Assembly: GCA_002495055.1 (NCBI GenBank)
Contig: DADR01000054.1
Coordinates: forward strand, 57,223-68,103
DNA: 10,881 bases
Source of the DNA: Methanoregula sp. UBA247
GTDB lineage: Archaea > Halobacteriota > Methanomicrobia > Methanomicrobiales > Methanospirillaceae
Reading direction: 5' to 3'
A program made the translations under genes and the position numbers. Below the pieces are notes generated by a model, which saw nothing but the letters and a program-made list of their open reading frames with translations, was not told the origin of the DNA and ran no database searches. How positions within the stretch are numbered: the first letter of the stretch is position 1; each line of letters starts with the position of its first letter. Below are positions 1-5,584 of the stretch, piece by piece.

Positions 1-2
1 TC

Positions 3-665
3 AACAAAATGGTCCCCCTCGGGTCCGGTTCAGAACGGGAGTTAGAAGATATCCTTCTCACTCGCTATGCCTGTTACCTTATCGCCCAGAACGGTGATCC
101 CCGCAAGGAAGAGATTGCGTTTGCCCAGAGTTATTTCGCGGTGCAGACACGCAAACAGGAGATTATAGAAGATCACATTCGTCTAGCTGAACGGCTGAAA
201 GCAAGAAAACAACTGAAAGATTCAGAAAAAGAATTATCGCGGAATATTTACGAGCGGGGTGTTGACGAATCGGGTTTTGCCCGTATCCGGAGCAAAGGGG
301 ATATGGCCCTTTTCGGTGGCCATACTACCCAGATGATGAAAAAACGCCTGGAAATTGCTGAGAACCGGCCGCTTGCCGATTTCCTTCCGACCGTTACTAT
401 CACGGCCAAGAATCTCGCCACGGAGATCACGAATTTCAATGTGACAAAAGAAGACATGCAGGGCGAAGACCCGATCACGGTTGAACATGTACAAAATAAT
501 CAGGACATCCGGGATCTGCTCCTCAAGCGGGGAATCCGACCCGAAACCCTCGCTCCGGAAGAAGATCTCATAAAACTTGAGCGTCGCGTGAAATTGCAGG
601 AAAAACAGATCCCGAAACGTGCGGGAAAAATTACTTCAGAATTGATCGATATTCCCGAAGAATGA
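3..665 (+). CDS. dinD: DinD-like (DNA-damage-inducible protein D) protein, 5' end outside the window
   Basis: The reading frame is open to the left window edge. The segment from LGSGSERELEDILLTRYACY through the QNGDP and YFAVQTRKQE blocks matches the central part of the E. coli DinD family, so the ATG at position 9 is internal and roughly 65-70 N-terminal residues, carrying most of the Bro-N-type domain, lie upstream. The rest has the family layout: a charged helical stretch, a GDMALFGGHTTQMMKKR block, and a Glu/Lys-rich C-terminal helix ending in IDIPEE. E. coli DinD is an SOS gene reported to inhibit RecA strand exchange; in other genomes dinD homologues often lie inside type I restriction-modification loci, which fits the hsdR remnant further right. 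The stop is TGA and a new promoter follows about 50 bp later. The family call is firm; the role in this organism is inferred. Confidence 0.88.
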   Translation, partial: NKMVPLGSGSERELEDILLTRYACYLIAQNGDPRKEEIAFAQSYFAVQTRKQEIIEDHIRLAERLKARKQLKDSEKELSRNIYERGVDESGFARIRSKGDMALFGGHTTQMMKKRLEIAENRPLADFLPTVTITAKNLATEITNFNVTKEDMQGEDPITVEHVQNNQDIRDLLLKRGIRPETLAPEEDLIKLERRVKLQEKQIPKRAGKITSELIDIPEE

Positions 666-713
666 AAAAGAGAACTTCATTGAATGATGTGTCGAAGCCC
701 CCACAAATTTTCT

Positions 714-742
714 GTTAACTTTTTTTAACAATAAATTTAAAC
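714..742 (+). promoter_or_regulatory. TATA-box promoter with a flanking inverted repeat, upstream of the winged-helix gene
   Basis: An AT-rich box (ATAAATTTAAA, 731-741) lies 35-45 bp before the ATG at 776, a normal archaeal TATA position for a short leader. Just upstream, GTTAA (714-718) and TTAAC (725-729) form an inverted repeat around a T-run. This places a possible operator where the BRE and upstream promoter face would be. Regulation by the downstream gene product is an inference. Confidence 0.5.
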
Positions 743-775
743 AATGTCTGCAAATATCCGGGCAGGTACATACTC

Positions 776-1141
776 ATGAACCAGCCTTTCGAGGGGTTAT
801 TGGGCGACACCAGCGAGGCCCGGCTGTTGCAATTCCTGCTGCCGATGTACGGAATCGAATTTGACATGGCCGAGCTGACCGAAGAGATCAGGCTGACCCG
901 GCAGTCGATCTCAAAAGCCATGAAGAAATTCTCCGACCGGGGTATGGTGAAGATCCGGAAAGAGGGGCGGACCTGGCTCTATTCGATCAACGAAGAGTCG
1001 CCTCTGGTGAAACGCCTTGAGGACTTCGACAACTCGCTTATCGAATCGATGGTCGGGCCTGCGGAATTCAAAAAGATCCAGAAGGCAGACAGTAAGCACG
1101 TCCGGACTATCATAACGAAAATTGAGGGCGTTGGAAAATGA
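776..1141 (+). CDS. Small winged helix-turn-helix transcriptional regulator
   Basis: A 121-residue soluble protein with a MarR/ArsR-type winged helix. GDTSEARLLQFLL (10-22) is the first helix; MAELTEEIRLTRQSISKAMK (31-50) is the helix-turn-helix with recognition helix TRQSISKAMKKF; GMVKIRKEGRTWLYSI (56-71) forms the wing hairpin. The C-terminal third (72-121) is helical and charged, possibly for dimerisation. Short one-domain regulators of this form are abundant in Methanomicrobiales and Methanosarcinales. No metal-binding Cys/His cluster is visible. The ATG at 776 follows a weak GCAGGT element and lies well placed after the TATA box at 731-741. The gene is monocistronic, with its own promoter before it and a hairpin after it. 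The target is unknown; autoregulation through the 714-729 inverted repeat is possible. The fold is a confident call, the function is not. Confidence 0.85.
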   Translation: MNQPFEGLLGDTSEARLLQFLLPMYGIEFDMAELTEEIRLTRQSISKAMKKFSDRGMVKIRKEGRTWLYSINEESPLVKRLEDFDNSLIESMVGPAEFKKIQKADSKHVRTIITKIEGVGK

Positions 1142-1143
1142 GA

Positions 1144-1193
1144 TTCAGCAAAGTCTCAAAAATTTGAAAGCACTGCTGAAGTAATTTTTACTA
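1144..1193 (+). terminator. Hairpin followed by a T-rich tract, downstream of the winged-helix gene
   Basis: Starting two bases after the stop codon, TTCAGC (1144-1149) pairs with GCTGAA (1175-1180), with AGT (1152-1154)/ACT (1172-1174) extending the stem past a small bulge. An inner TCAAA/TTTGA (1156-1167) forms the apex. A TTTTTA tract follows at about 1184-1190. Position and shape fit a transcription terminator. Confidence 0.5.
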
Positions 1194-1299
1194 ATTATCA
1201 AGAATTTCACTATCGTAATCGTGATACCTGTTTCTGCAACTATTTCCCAAATACTAAAATCTACTACTCTCTACAAAATCAGTAGTTCATCAGAGAGTA

Positions 1300-1395
1300 T
1301 TTTGTTTTTAATTCTGGGTATTCATTGGTATGGGGATCGTAGGGTATGGAAATTATCTGTTCACCCTGATACGTCAGGTAAAGGGGATATTGTAG
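1300..1395 (+). pseudogene. Relic of a rhomboid-family gene, C-terminal end only
   Basis: Bases 1327-1389 are about 90% identical to 4231-4293, the last codons of the intact rhomboid gene. In that frame it reads GMGIVGYGNYLFTLIRQVKG before a TAG at 1393-1395, against GMGILWYGNYMFTLIRQVKG in the intact protein. Just upstream, FLILGI (matching VTLGMA) is in a different frame, so a frameshift separates the two pieces, and no start or catalytic segment remains. No transcript or product is expected. It probably derives from a tandem copy of the rhomboid gene or a recombination event involving its 3' end. Confidence 0.65.
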
Positions 1396-1794
1396 GTATA
1401 GCCAGACAGGGTATCTACACGAAGCGACAATTTGGGATTCTGAATCGTATCCCGGATAGTATATCCGTCCTGCAAACGGTAACTGGTATATGGATACAAC
1501 GAGACCATTGTAGTCATTAAAACGTTCCACATCGGAAATAGGTGATAGTCCGGTAGTCGGTAAATGGATTTGAAAACAAATTTTTATTCTCTCTCTAAAA
1601 CTTACCCACCTCTCCAACCGGGCTCTCATATATTTTATTCAGTGTAAAAGGTTTATTCCCTTCAGCGATCGATTAGAAGAGTGGCATTTTTCCGGATAAC
1701 TATAACCCCACACTTCCTTATTGGGTTATAGGTAAGTGCACTTTTTGAACCCCCCGATGTGATATCACAAGACCCGCACGAACTGGAAGAAGTC
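1396..1794. other. Gene-poor stretch between the rhomboid relic and the first lipoprotein gene
   Basis: No convincing gene is seen here. Short open frames exist on both strands but lack family resemblance, start context and sensible composition. The minus-strand frame through about 1560-1400 (with FAGRIYYPGYDSESQI) looks mildly protein-like and may be another decayed coding remnant, but I cannot assign it. A 9-bp hairpin (1700-1731) and a 12-bp palindrome (1758-1769) lie near the 3' end of the minus-strand lipoprotein gene. Confidence 0.5.
1700..1731 (-). terminator. Possible 3' hairpin of the lipoprotein gene
   Basis: CTATAACCC (1700-1708) and GGGTTATAG (1723-1731) are exact reverse complements with a 14-base loop, about 65 bases downstream of the stop of the minus-strand lipoprotein gene. 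There is no clear T-run on that strand after the stem, so the terminator or mRNA-stabilising role is tentative. Confidence 0.3.
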
Positions 1795-2688
1795 TCATCC
1801 AAATCGCAATTCTTGATAATCCGATGTAACATTCTTCCAATTGCAACGTTCAGCACTGACCCAGTACATTTCATTAGAGCACCAATTTGATGTATTGAGA
1901 TTATATCTCCACAAATTTATGCCGTCTTTCCCTTCAATGACGGGGACTGTTTCATTTACAAATTCATTCTTGCACTCACCGCCGCAATAGGTTCTATAAA
2001 CTACCACGGGTCTATCAACAACCGTTGCTTTAGGTGTGTAACCCCCAGGAACTTGTGTAGGGCATGGATGGGCCCTTATGGCTGAATAAATTGAGATCTC
2101 ACTGTTCACCGGAAGATTTGTTGTCCCGGATATATTCAGATATTCACCCTCTTGATCCCATCGGATTGGATTAATATGGACCCAAAGCCACTTTTCGTTT
2201 GACGGAATCAGGATTATCCTGAATTGTTCTATTGCTGTTAAATTCTGGTTTGCTTTGCGAATTTCCACGCGGTAATGTGCCGGGGGATTACCCTGTATAT
2301 CAACAGGATAGGAAAATGTATTCATTCCTGCGTTGTTTACGATAGACGCAACTAATGCCTCTGAAAACAAATTGCGCTCTCGCTCCTCCTCAACAATTTT
2401 AATCCAGAAAAGAGATCCTGCGGGAAAATTGGTTGTCCCGGTGATATTGAATTTTGTTGTACCAGTCACATTAAAGGGAGATTCTGTTTGAAAATCACCA
2501 ATAGGATCTATCTTAATCCAGTACTGATGGTCTCCAAAATATTGCGGAGTGGATTCTTCACGAATTTTTTCTGTGATGATTACCGATGAAGAAGTATTTT
2601 CTGCAGGTTGCGTGACACAGCCTGTGGTTAAAAGACAGAATGCACAAAGGATAATAACTGCATTCCAATGTCCTCTTAACCTACTCAT
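1795..2688 (-). CDS. Secreted lipoprotein with two beta-sandwich-like repeats, function unknown
   Basis: A 297-residue protein. Residues 1-24 are a lipoprotein signal: basic MSRLRGHWN, hydrophobic VIILCAFCLL, then LTTGC with C24 as the likely lipidated cysteine. A Ser/Thr-rich linker follows. Two related units are visible: about 54-165 (WIKIDPIGDF...ITGTTNFPAGSLFWIKI) and about 167-297 (WVHINPIRWD...ISGTTNLPVNSEISIY). Such GTTNLP units recur in methanogen surface proteins and are predicted to be Ig-like. Many N-x-S/T sites suggest an extracellular glycosylated protein. Within the first unit, FNVTGTTK (72-79) and FNITGTTN (80-87) are adjacent copies, a small internal duplication. The second unit has paired cysteines (209, 235, 239, 270, 282) that could form disulfides. 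The ATG at 2688 gives the signal peptide directly. The gene is transcribed divergently from the next lipoprotein. The role is unknown, perhaps cell-envelope or adhesion. Confidence 0.85.
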   Translation of the reverse strand: MSRLRGHWNAVIILCAFCLLTTGCVTQPAENTSSSVIITEKIREESTPQYFGDHQYWIKIDPIGDFQTESPFNVTGTTKFNITGTTNFPAGSLFWIKIVEEERERNLFSEALVASIVNNAGMNTFSYPVDIQGNPPAHYRVEIRKANQNLTAIEQFRIILIPSNEKWLWVHINPIRWDQEGEYLNISGTTNLPVNSEISIYSAIRAHPCPTQVPGGYTPKATVVDRPVVVYRTYCGGECKNEFVNETVPVIEGKDGINLWRYNLNTSNWCSNEMYWVSAERCNWKNVTSDYQELRFG

Positions 2689-2866
2689 AACCCAATTTTA
2701 TCTGTATTAGATTATATTAATTTGGAATCTGTGAATTTGTCAGTTTTTGAAACCCATCACGTCTGATTTCGCATTTAACCATTTTTATTGTGTTTGGGAT
2801 GTTGGTATATGATGCCAAACAATTGACAAAATTAATTAATTTCCTGACAAATATTCAAGTTATAGT
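2689..2866. promoter_or_regulatory. Divergent promoter region between two lipoprotein genes
   Basis: This AT-rich gap serves both flanking genes. On the minus side, an AT box around 2707-2722 lies 20-35 bases before the ATG at 2688. On the plus side, an AATTAATTAATTT run (about 2830-2842) lies 25-37 bases before the ATG at 2867. Neither start has a clear Shine-Dalgarno site, so very short or absent leaders are likely, as is common in archaea. Confidence 0.5.
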
Positions 2867-3412
2867 ATGAAAATTCCCATAATTCTCGTTATCACGCTAT
2901 TTTTTGTTATTGTGTTCGTAGCTGGATGTTCGGGAACAGGAAAAATTACACAGGAGACGAACCCAAAGATCTTTTTTGTCAATCATACAGTCGCATCGTC
3001 GCCGCATCCGATGTGTCCCGTACCTACATTAATATACAATAATTCTCAGGATTTTACTAAGATCGATACTAGGCTCTCAATTATCGAACCTGGAAAAAAT
3101 CAAGCGCCTGATGAATATCCCATCCCATTAGGGTCAATCATTTATCACACACCGGGTTTTATTACAAGGATCTTCGATTCTACCGGCAACCAAATTCTCA
3201 TCGTAAATGATTCCGAAAATCCGTCATCGACATTATATTTTAATCATTCAGAATCCTTGATGGAGTTTGAAGATTTCAATATTACTTATTATATTAATGA
3301 ACATGATCAAGTCCATCGCTGTTTTGCCGTTACAATTTTTGCTCCCGGTTCGAATGCACCGGTTCCTACAACAAATATGACCACTCATACTGGGTTTGGT
3401 AACCCCATCTAA
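2867..3412 (+). CDS. Small secreted lipoprotein, function unknown
   Basis: A 181-residue protein with a textbook lipoprotein signal: MKIP, a hydrophobic core ILVITLFFVIVFV, and VAGC with C21 as the predicted lipidation site. The mature part is polar, with several N-x-S/T sequons (NHT, NNS, NDS, NHS, NIT, NMT), consistent with an extracytoplasmic, possibly glycosylated, protein. IIYHTPGFITRIFDSTGNQIL (about 91-111) resembles a beta-hairpin with a turn. There are two further cysteines, in HPMCPVP and HRCFAV, that could form a disulfide. I recognise no named domain. The ATG at 2867 is the only start that gives the signal peptide intact. The neighbours are a divergent lipoprotein and, 71 bp downstream, a rhomboid protease on the same strand; shared transcription with the latter is possible but not shown. 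GC content is lower than in the flanking genes. Confidence 0.82.
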   Translation: MKIPIILVITLFFVIVFVAGCSGTGKITQETNPKIFFVNHTVASSPHPMCPVPTLIYNNSQDFTKIDTRLSIIEPGKNQAPDEYPIPLGSIIYHTPGFITRIFDSTGNQILIVNDSENPSSTLYFNHSESLMEFEDFNITYYINEHDQVHRCFAVTIFAPGSNAPVPTTNMTTHTGFGNPI

Positions 3413-3483
3413 AAATTGGTAACATTCTTTTTCATATACCTCAAAACAACTACCTTTATTCCACGCCCCAGCGATGCAGATCT

Positions 3484-4296
3484 ATGGGCAATCAGAAATC
3501 TTCGACAGATTTCATTAAAAAAATAGTTCAAATAAAAACCAACCTGAAATCCTGGAAACTTCCCGAATGGATTCTTTTCTTCATAGGTATCCCTGCAGTG
3601 CTATTCCTGTTTTATCTCATTCCCGAAGAGATCAAAAATTCGTATTTCGTTTTACACACCGCGAATCCCGGGAACCTGCAGACCTGGTTTCTGTTCAGCT
3701 ACACCCATTCCCAGCTGTATCCCCATCTTGTCGGAAATATCGCTTCGTACCTGCTTGCTCTCCTTGCAGTTTTTTCGTTCGAGAACAACAAGCGAAGGTT
3801 CTGGATCATGGCAGCAGGCTCCTTGCTCCTTATCCCGGTGATCGCATCGCTCCTGACCATCGGCATGTTCACGGTTCTTGGTATTGGTGTGAACTCACAG
3901 GGTTTTTCAGATATTGGAGCGGCGTTCATCGCGTATGCCATGATCAGCATCGTCCTCTGGATGCTGGGAGATATGCTTGAGAGTTTTGATCACCCGGAAC
4001 ATTTCAGGTCAAGGCTGGTGTTTTTTGTCATGTGCGGTCTGCTGACCGTTGTCCTGGCGCTGATCATTGTCGGGGGGATCGACCTCGGGTTGTTTCTGAA
4101 TGCGGAGGGATCTACCAGCAACGGTATTGAGCATTTCGGAGGGTTCATCACCCTGCTGATACTGTTTTTGCTCTATGATGTCCGCACCGAAAAGAGAAGA
4201 TATTTCCAGGTGACGCTGGGAATGGCGGTCGGTATGGGGATCCTCTGGTATGGAAATTATATGTTCACCCTGATACGTCAGGTAAAAGGGATGTAG
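3484..4296 (+). CDS. Rhomboid-family intramembrane serine protease
   Basis: A 270-residue polytopic membrane protein with about six hydrophobic segments (roughly 29-48, 84-99, 107-135, 143-163, 177-205, 216-232) and a seventh near 245-262. The rhomboid signature residues are all present in order: H81-x3-N85 (YPHLVGN, matching the oxyanion-side HxxxN of GlpG), the nucleophile S142 in G-F-S-D at the start of a membrane helix, and H217 in EHFGG in a later helix, which together form the Ser-His dyad. The canonical GxSG is here GxSD. Rhomboids cleave membrane-anchored substrates inside the bilayer; the substrate here is unknown. The N-terminal 28 residues are cytosolic and basic. The start at 3484 has no clear ribosome site; an AT-rich TCATATA element lies about 50 bp upstream. 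The last 20 codons are duplicated as a relic at 1327-1395. The family call is good; activity is inferred. Confidence 0.8.
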   Translation: MGNQKSSTDFIKKIVQIKTNLKSWKLPEWILFFIGIPAVLFLFYLIPEEIKNSYFVLHTANPGNLQTWFLFSYTHSQLYPHLVGNIASYLLALLAVFSFENNKRRFWIMAAGSLLLIPVIASLLTIGMFTVLGIGVNSQGFSDIGAAFIAYAMISIVLWMLGDMLESFDHPEHFRSRLVFFVMCGLLTVVLALIIVGGIDLGLFLNAEGSTSNGIEHFGGFITLLILFLLYDVRTEKRRYFQVTLGMAVGMGILWYGNYMFTLIRQVKGM

Positions 4297-4355
4297 CGGA
4301 AATGGTAAAGCAGGCCCTCTTTCCATTTTCCCCTACTTCAGCCCATCTGAAAAAA

Positions 4356-4606
4356 GATCCGCCTCCCAATAGGGAATAATAAGGCCGGTTTCTCTGCCTG
4401 AATTATCGGTTATTTCATGTTCTACGCCCGTATATCAATTATCTGAAAAAATGTGATCAAAAGTGCCCCAATCAGACCGGTTACCGGGACCTGGCGAAAA
4501 ATAGAATATGCCTGAATCAGGCTCCGATTATCATTTCAGGCCATTTTTGGGATCTATGTGAGGCTCCTCTCGGTTACAGTCATCTGATGTCCGGTAATCT
4601 GATTCC
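4356..4606. repeat. Long non-coding direct repeat, copy 1
   Basis: This stretch aligns without gaps to 7713-7963, at a constant offset of 3357. Bases 4420-4597 (178 bp) are identical to 7777-7954, while the left 64 bp are only about 60% alike. No open frame is conserved. The identical part contains the near-palindrome GCCTGAATCAGGC and imperfect inverted ends, with ATCAGA...TTACCGG...AC near 4470-4490 complementary to GTCCGGTAATCTGAT at 4589-4603. It begins about 60 bp after the rhomboid stop. It could be a miniature mobile element, a structured RNA, or the edge of an island; the sequence does not decide between them. Confidence 0.85.
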
Positions 4607-4640
4607 ACGGAACCAAAACCATCAGTAATCCCCCATTCAA

Positions 4641-4838
4641 TCAAATCCCTGTACAGGATAAAATGCAGCCGCCTGCTCCTGCCCCGATTAATCCGGGACT
4701 CATTGCATTGGCAGAAATTATCAAAGACGGATACTTAAAGAACCAGGAAAAAGATGTTAAGGCACGTGCTGGGTCTTTCTTCGCCAGTTTCCTGAATGTC
4801 GCTTCGACATCTGGGTCGGGGACAACGGGATACGTCAT
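4641..4838 (-). pseudogene. Truncated RelE-type toxin, N-terminal remnant
   Basis: The minus-strand frame opens with MTYPVVPDPDVEATFRKLAK then KDPAR, which looks like the first strand and helix of archaeal RelE/ParE mRNA-interferase toxins (Y-x-V at the start, F-x-K-L-x-K-K-D). After about residue 25 (near base 4764) the resemblance stops. The remaining 40 residues (ALTSFSWFFK onward) are hydrophobic, lack the basic catalytic strands, and the frame ends at 65 residues against about 85-90 for the family. Its ATG (4836-4838) overlaps the TGA of the upstream antitoxin gene by four bases (ATGA), the usual toxin-antitoxin coupling, which strongly supports the assignment. The opposite strand carries a 64-codon frame (4663-4857), perhaps part of whatever replaced the toxin 3' end. 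A functional toxin is unlikely. Confidence 0.55.
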
Positions 4839-5023
4839 TCTGAAATTGCCCGGATAAAATCGTCCATCGACTTGTACGTCTTCCCTTTTCCGGCGGCGAT
4901 ATCGGCCTGGGCCTTCTTCACCCGCTTGACATATGCAGGCTTGATCGCCGATTCATGGGGATAAACATTCTCATCGATTTTTTCCTCGATCCGTTCCAGC
5001 CGGGTCACAATATCAGAGAGCAT
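4835..5023 (-). CDS. Probable type II antitoxin (RelB-like), orphaned
   Basis: Read from the ATG at 5021-5023 this is a 62-residue protein: a helical N-terminus (MLSDIVTRLERIEEKIDENV), a YPHESAIKPAYVKRVKKAQ block, and a C-terminal KSMDDFIRAISE. Size, charge, and the E-S-A-I-K-P-x-Y-V-x-R-V pattern match small archaeal antitoxins that pair with RelE toxins; the C-terminal segment would wrap the toxin. Its stop overlaps the start of the RelE-like remnant by four bases. The frame stays open upstream to 5341, with other ATGs at 5116 and 5167. However, the far 5' part overlaps the DUF5131 relic on the other strand, and the short start gives the usual antitoxin length. No strong ribosome site marks any of the starts. 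With the toxin truncated, it may survive as an orphan regulator or be decaying. Confidence 0.55.
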   Translation of the reverse strand: MLSDIVTRLERIEEKIDENVYPHESAIKPAYVKRVKKAQADIAAGKGKTYKSMDDFIRAISE

Positions 5024-5247
5024 CTTCTCGACGTTCTTCTCCGTTCCCCGGACCGGCAGGGAGGATTCACAAACTCCTCTGATGGGGTAGGGAGTGCCTT
5101 TTGCCTTTATTGCCATCTTTGCCCGGTTAATTTTCTCCTTTGACGTGGCCGGTATCCTGGAGTTCATAATCGTATCCAGATCTTGACGCTGGTGTTCAAT
5201 AGCCTTTTTGCTCTGCCATTTATCAGCACTAAAAAAACGATCAAAAG

Positions 5248-5446
5248 GTAACTGTATCGGGTAAAAGACCTGGAACACGGCCGATGCAAGGGAAGTGGGT
5301 GACGGAGATCCAGGATGCCTGCCGGACCTCGGGCGTTCCATTCTTTTTCAAGCAGTGGGGGCGGTGTGATCAGGAAAAGAGCTGGCAGGGTGCTGGAAGG
5401 CAGGATAGGATCAGATGTCTGTTTTTTAAATGCCGGTATGGAATAA
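5248..5446 (+). pseudogene. Remnant of a DUF5131 (phage Gp37/Gp68 family) gene, C-terminal end
   Basis: From 5248 the plus strand reads VTVSGKRPGTRPMQGKWVTE, then IQDACRTSGVPFFFKQWG, the conserved C-terminal region of the Gp37/Gp68 family (family pattern V-x-V-G-G-E-S-G-x-x-A-R-P-M ... D-Q-C ... G-V-P-F-F-F-K-Q-W-G-G). After QWG one extra base near 5362 shifts the frame. Skipping it restores GVIRKRAGRVLEGRIGSDV, which fits the family ending (K-x-x-G-R-x-L-D-G-R), to a TAA at 5444-5446. The N-terminal two thirds, with the cysteine motif, are missing. The family is phage- and island-associated and of uncertain function, possibly a radical-SAM-like enzyme. It is a dead fragment. Confidence 0.72.
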
Positions 5447-5459
5447 TCAATCTCATCAA

Positions 5460-5551
5460 ACCTGAAAATTTTTCAGTAATTTACAAAAACCTTTTTGTTC
5501 TCACGCACCAACCAATCTGTAAATACCTGAAAATTTTACAAAAATTTACAG
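5460..5551 (+). promoter_or_regulatory. Operator-like palindromes upstream of the fic gene
   Basis: Three structured AT-rich elements occupy the 130 bp before the fic start. CTGAAAATTTTTCAG (5462-5476) is a 15-bp palindrome. CTGTAAAT (5517-5524) and ATTTACAG (5544-5551) form an exact 8-bp inverted repeat with a 19-base spacer. ACCTGAAAATTTT occurs twice (5460-5472 and 5525-5537), 65 bp apart, about six helical turns. Such spaced repeats suggest cooperative binding, plausibly by the winged helix at the C-terminus of the Fic protein itself. Confidence 0.5.
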
Positions 5552-5584
5552 TTATTTGGAGATAATTAAGAGTCTGGGTGCTGG

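Noticed and set aside
1221..1520. A 99-codon plus-strand frame over the rhomboid relic
   Set aside because: It runs out of frame with the homologous segment at 1327-1389 and has no recognisable domain.
1279..1629. A 116-codon minus-strand frame
   Set aside because: Its C-terminal part is the antisense of the rhomboid 3' relic (the same antisense peptide appears opposite 4231-4293), and it has no start context or family resemblance.
5024..5341. N-terminal extension of the antitoxin frame to 168 residues
   Set aside because: The outer part is antisense to the DUF5131 relic (5248-5446). The 62-residue form fits known antitoxin length, although ATGs at 5116 and 5167 cannot be fully excluded.
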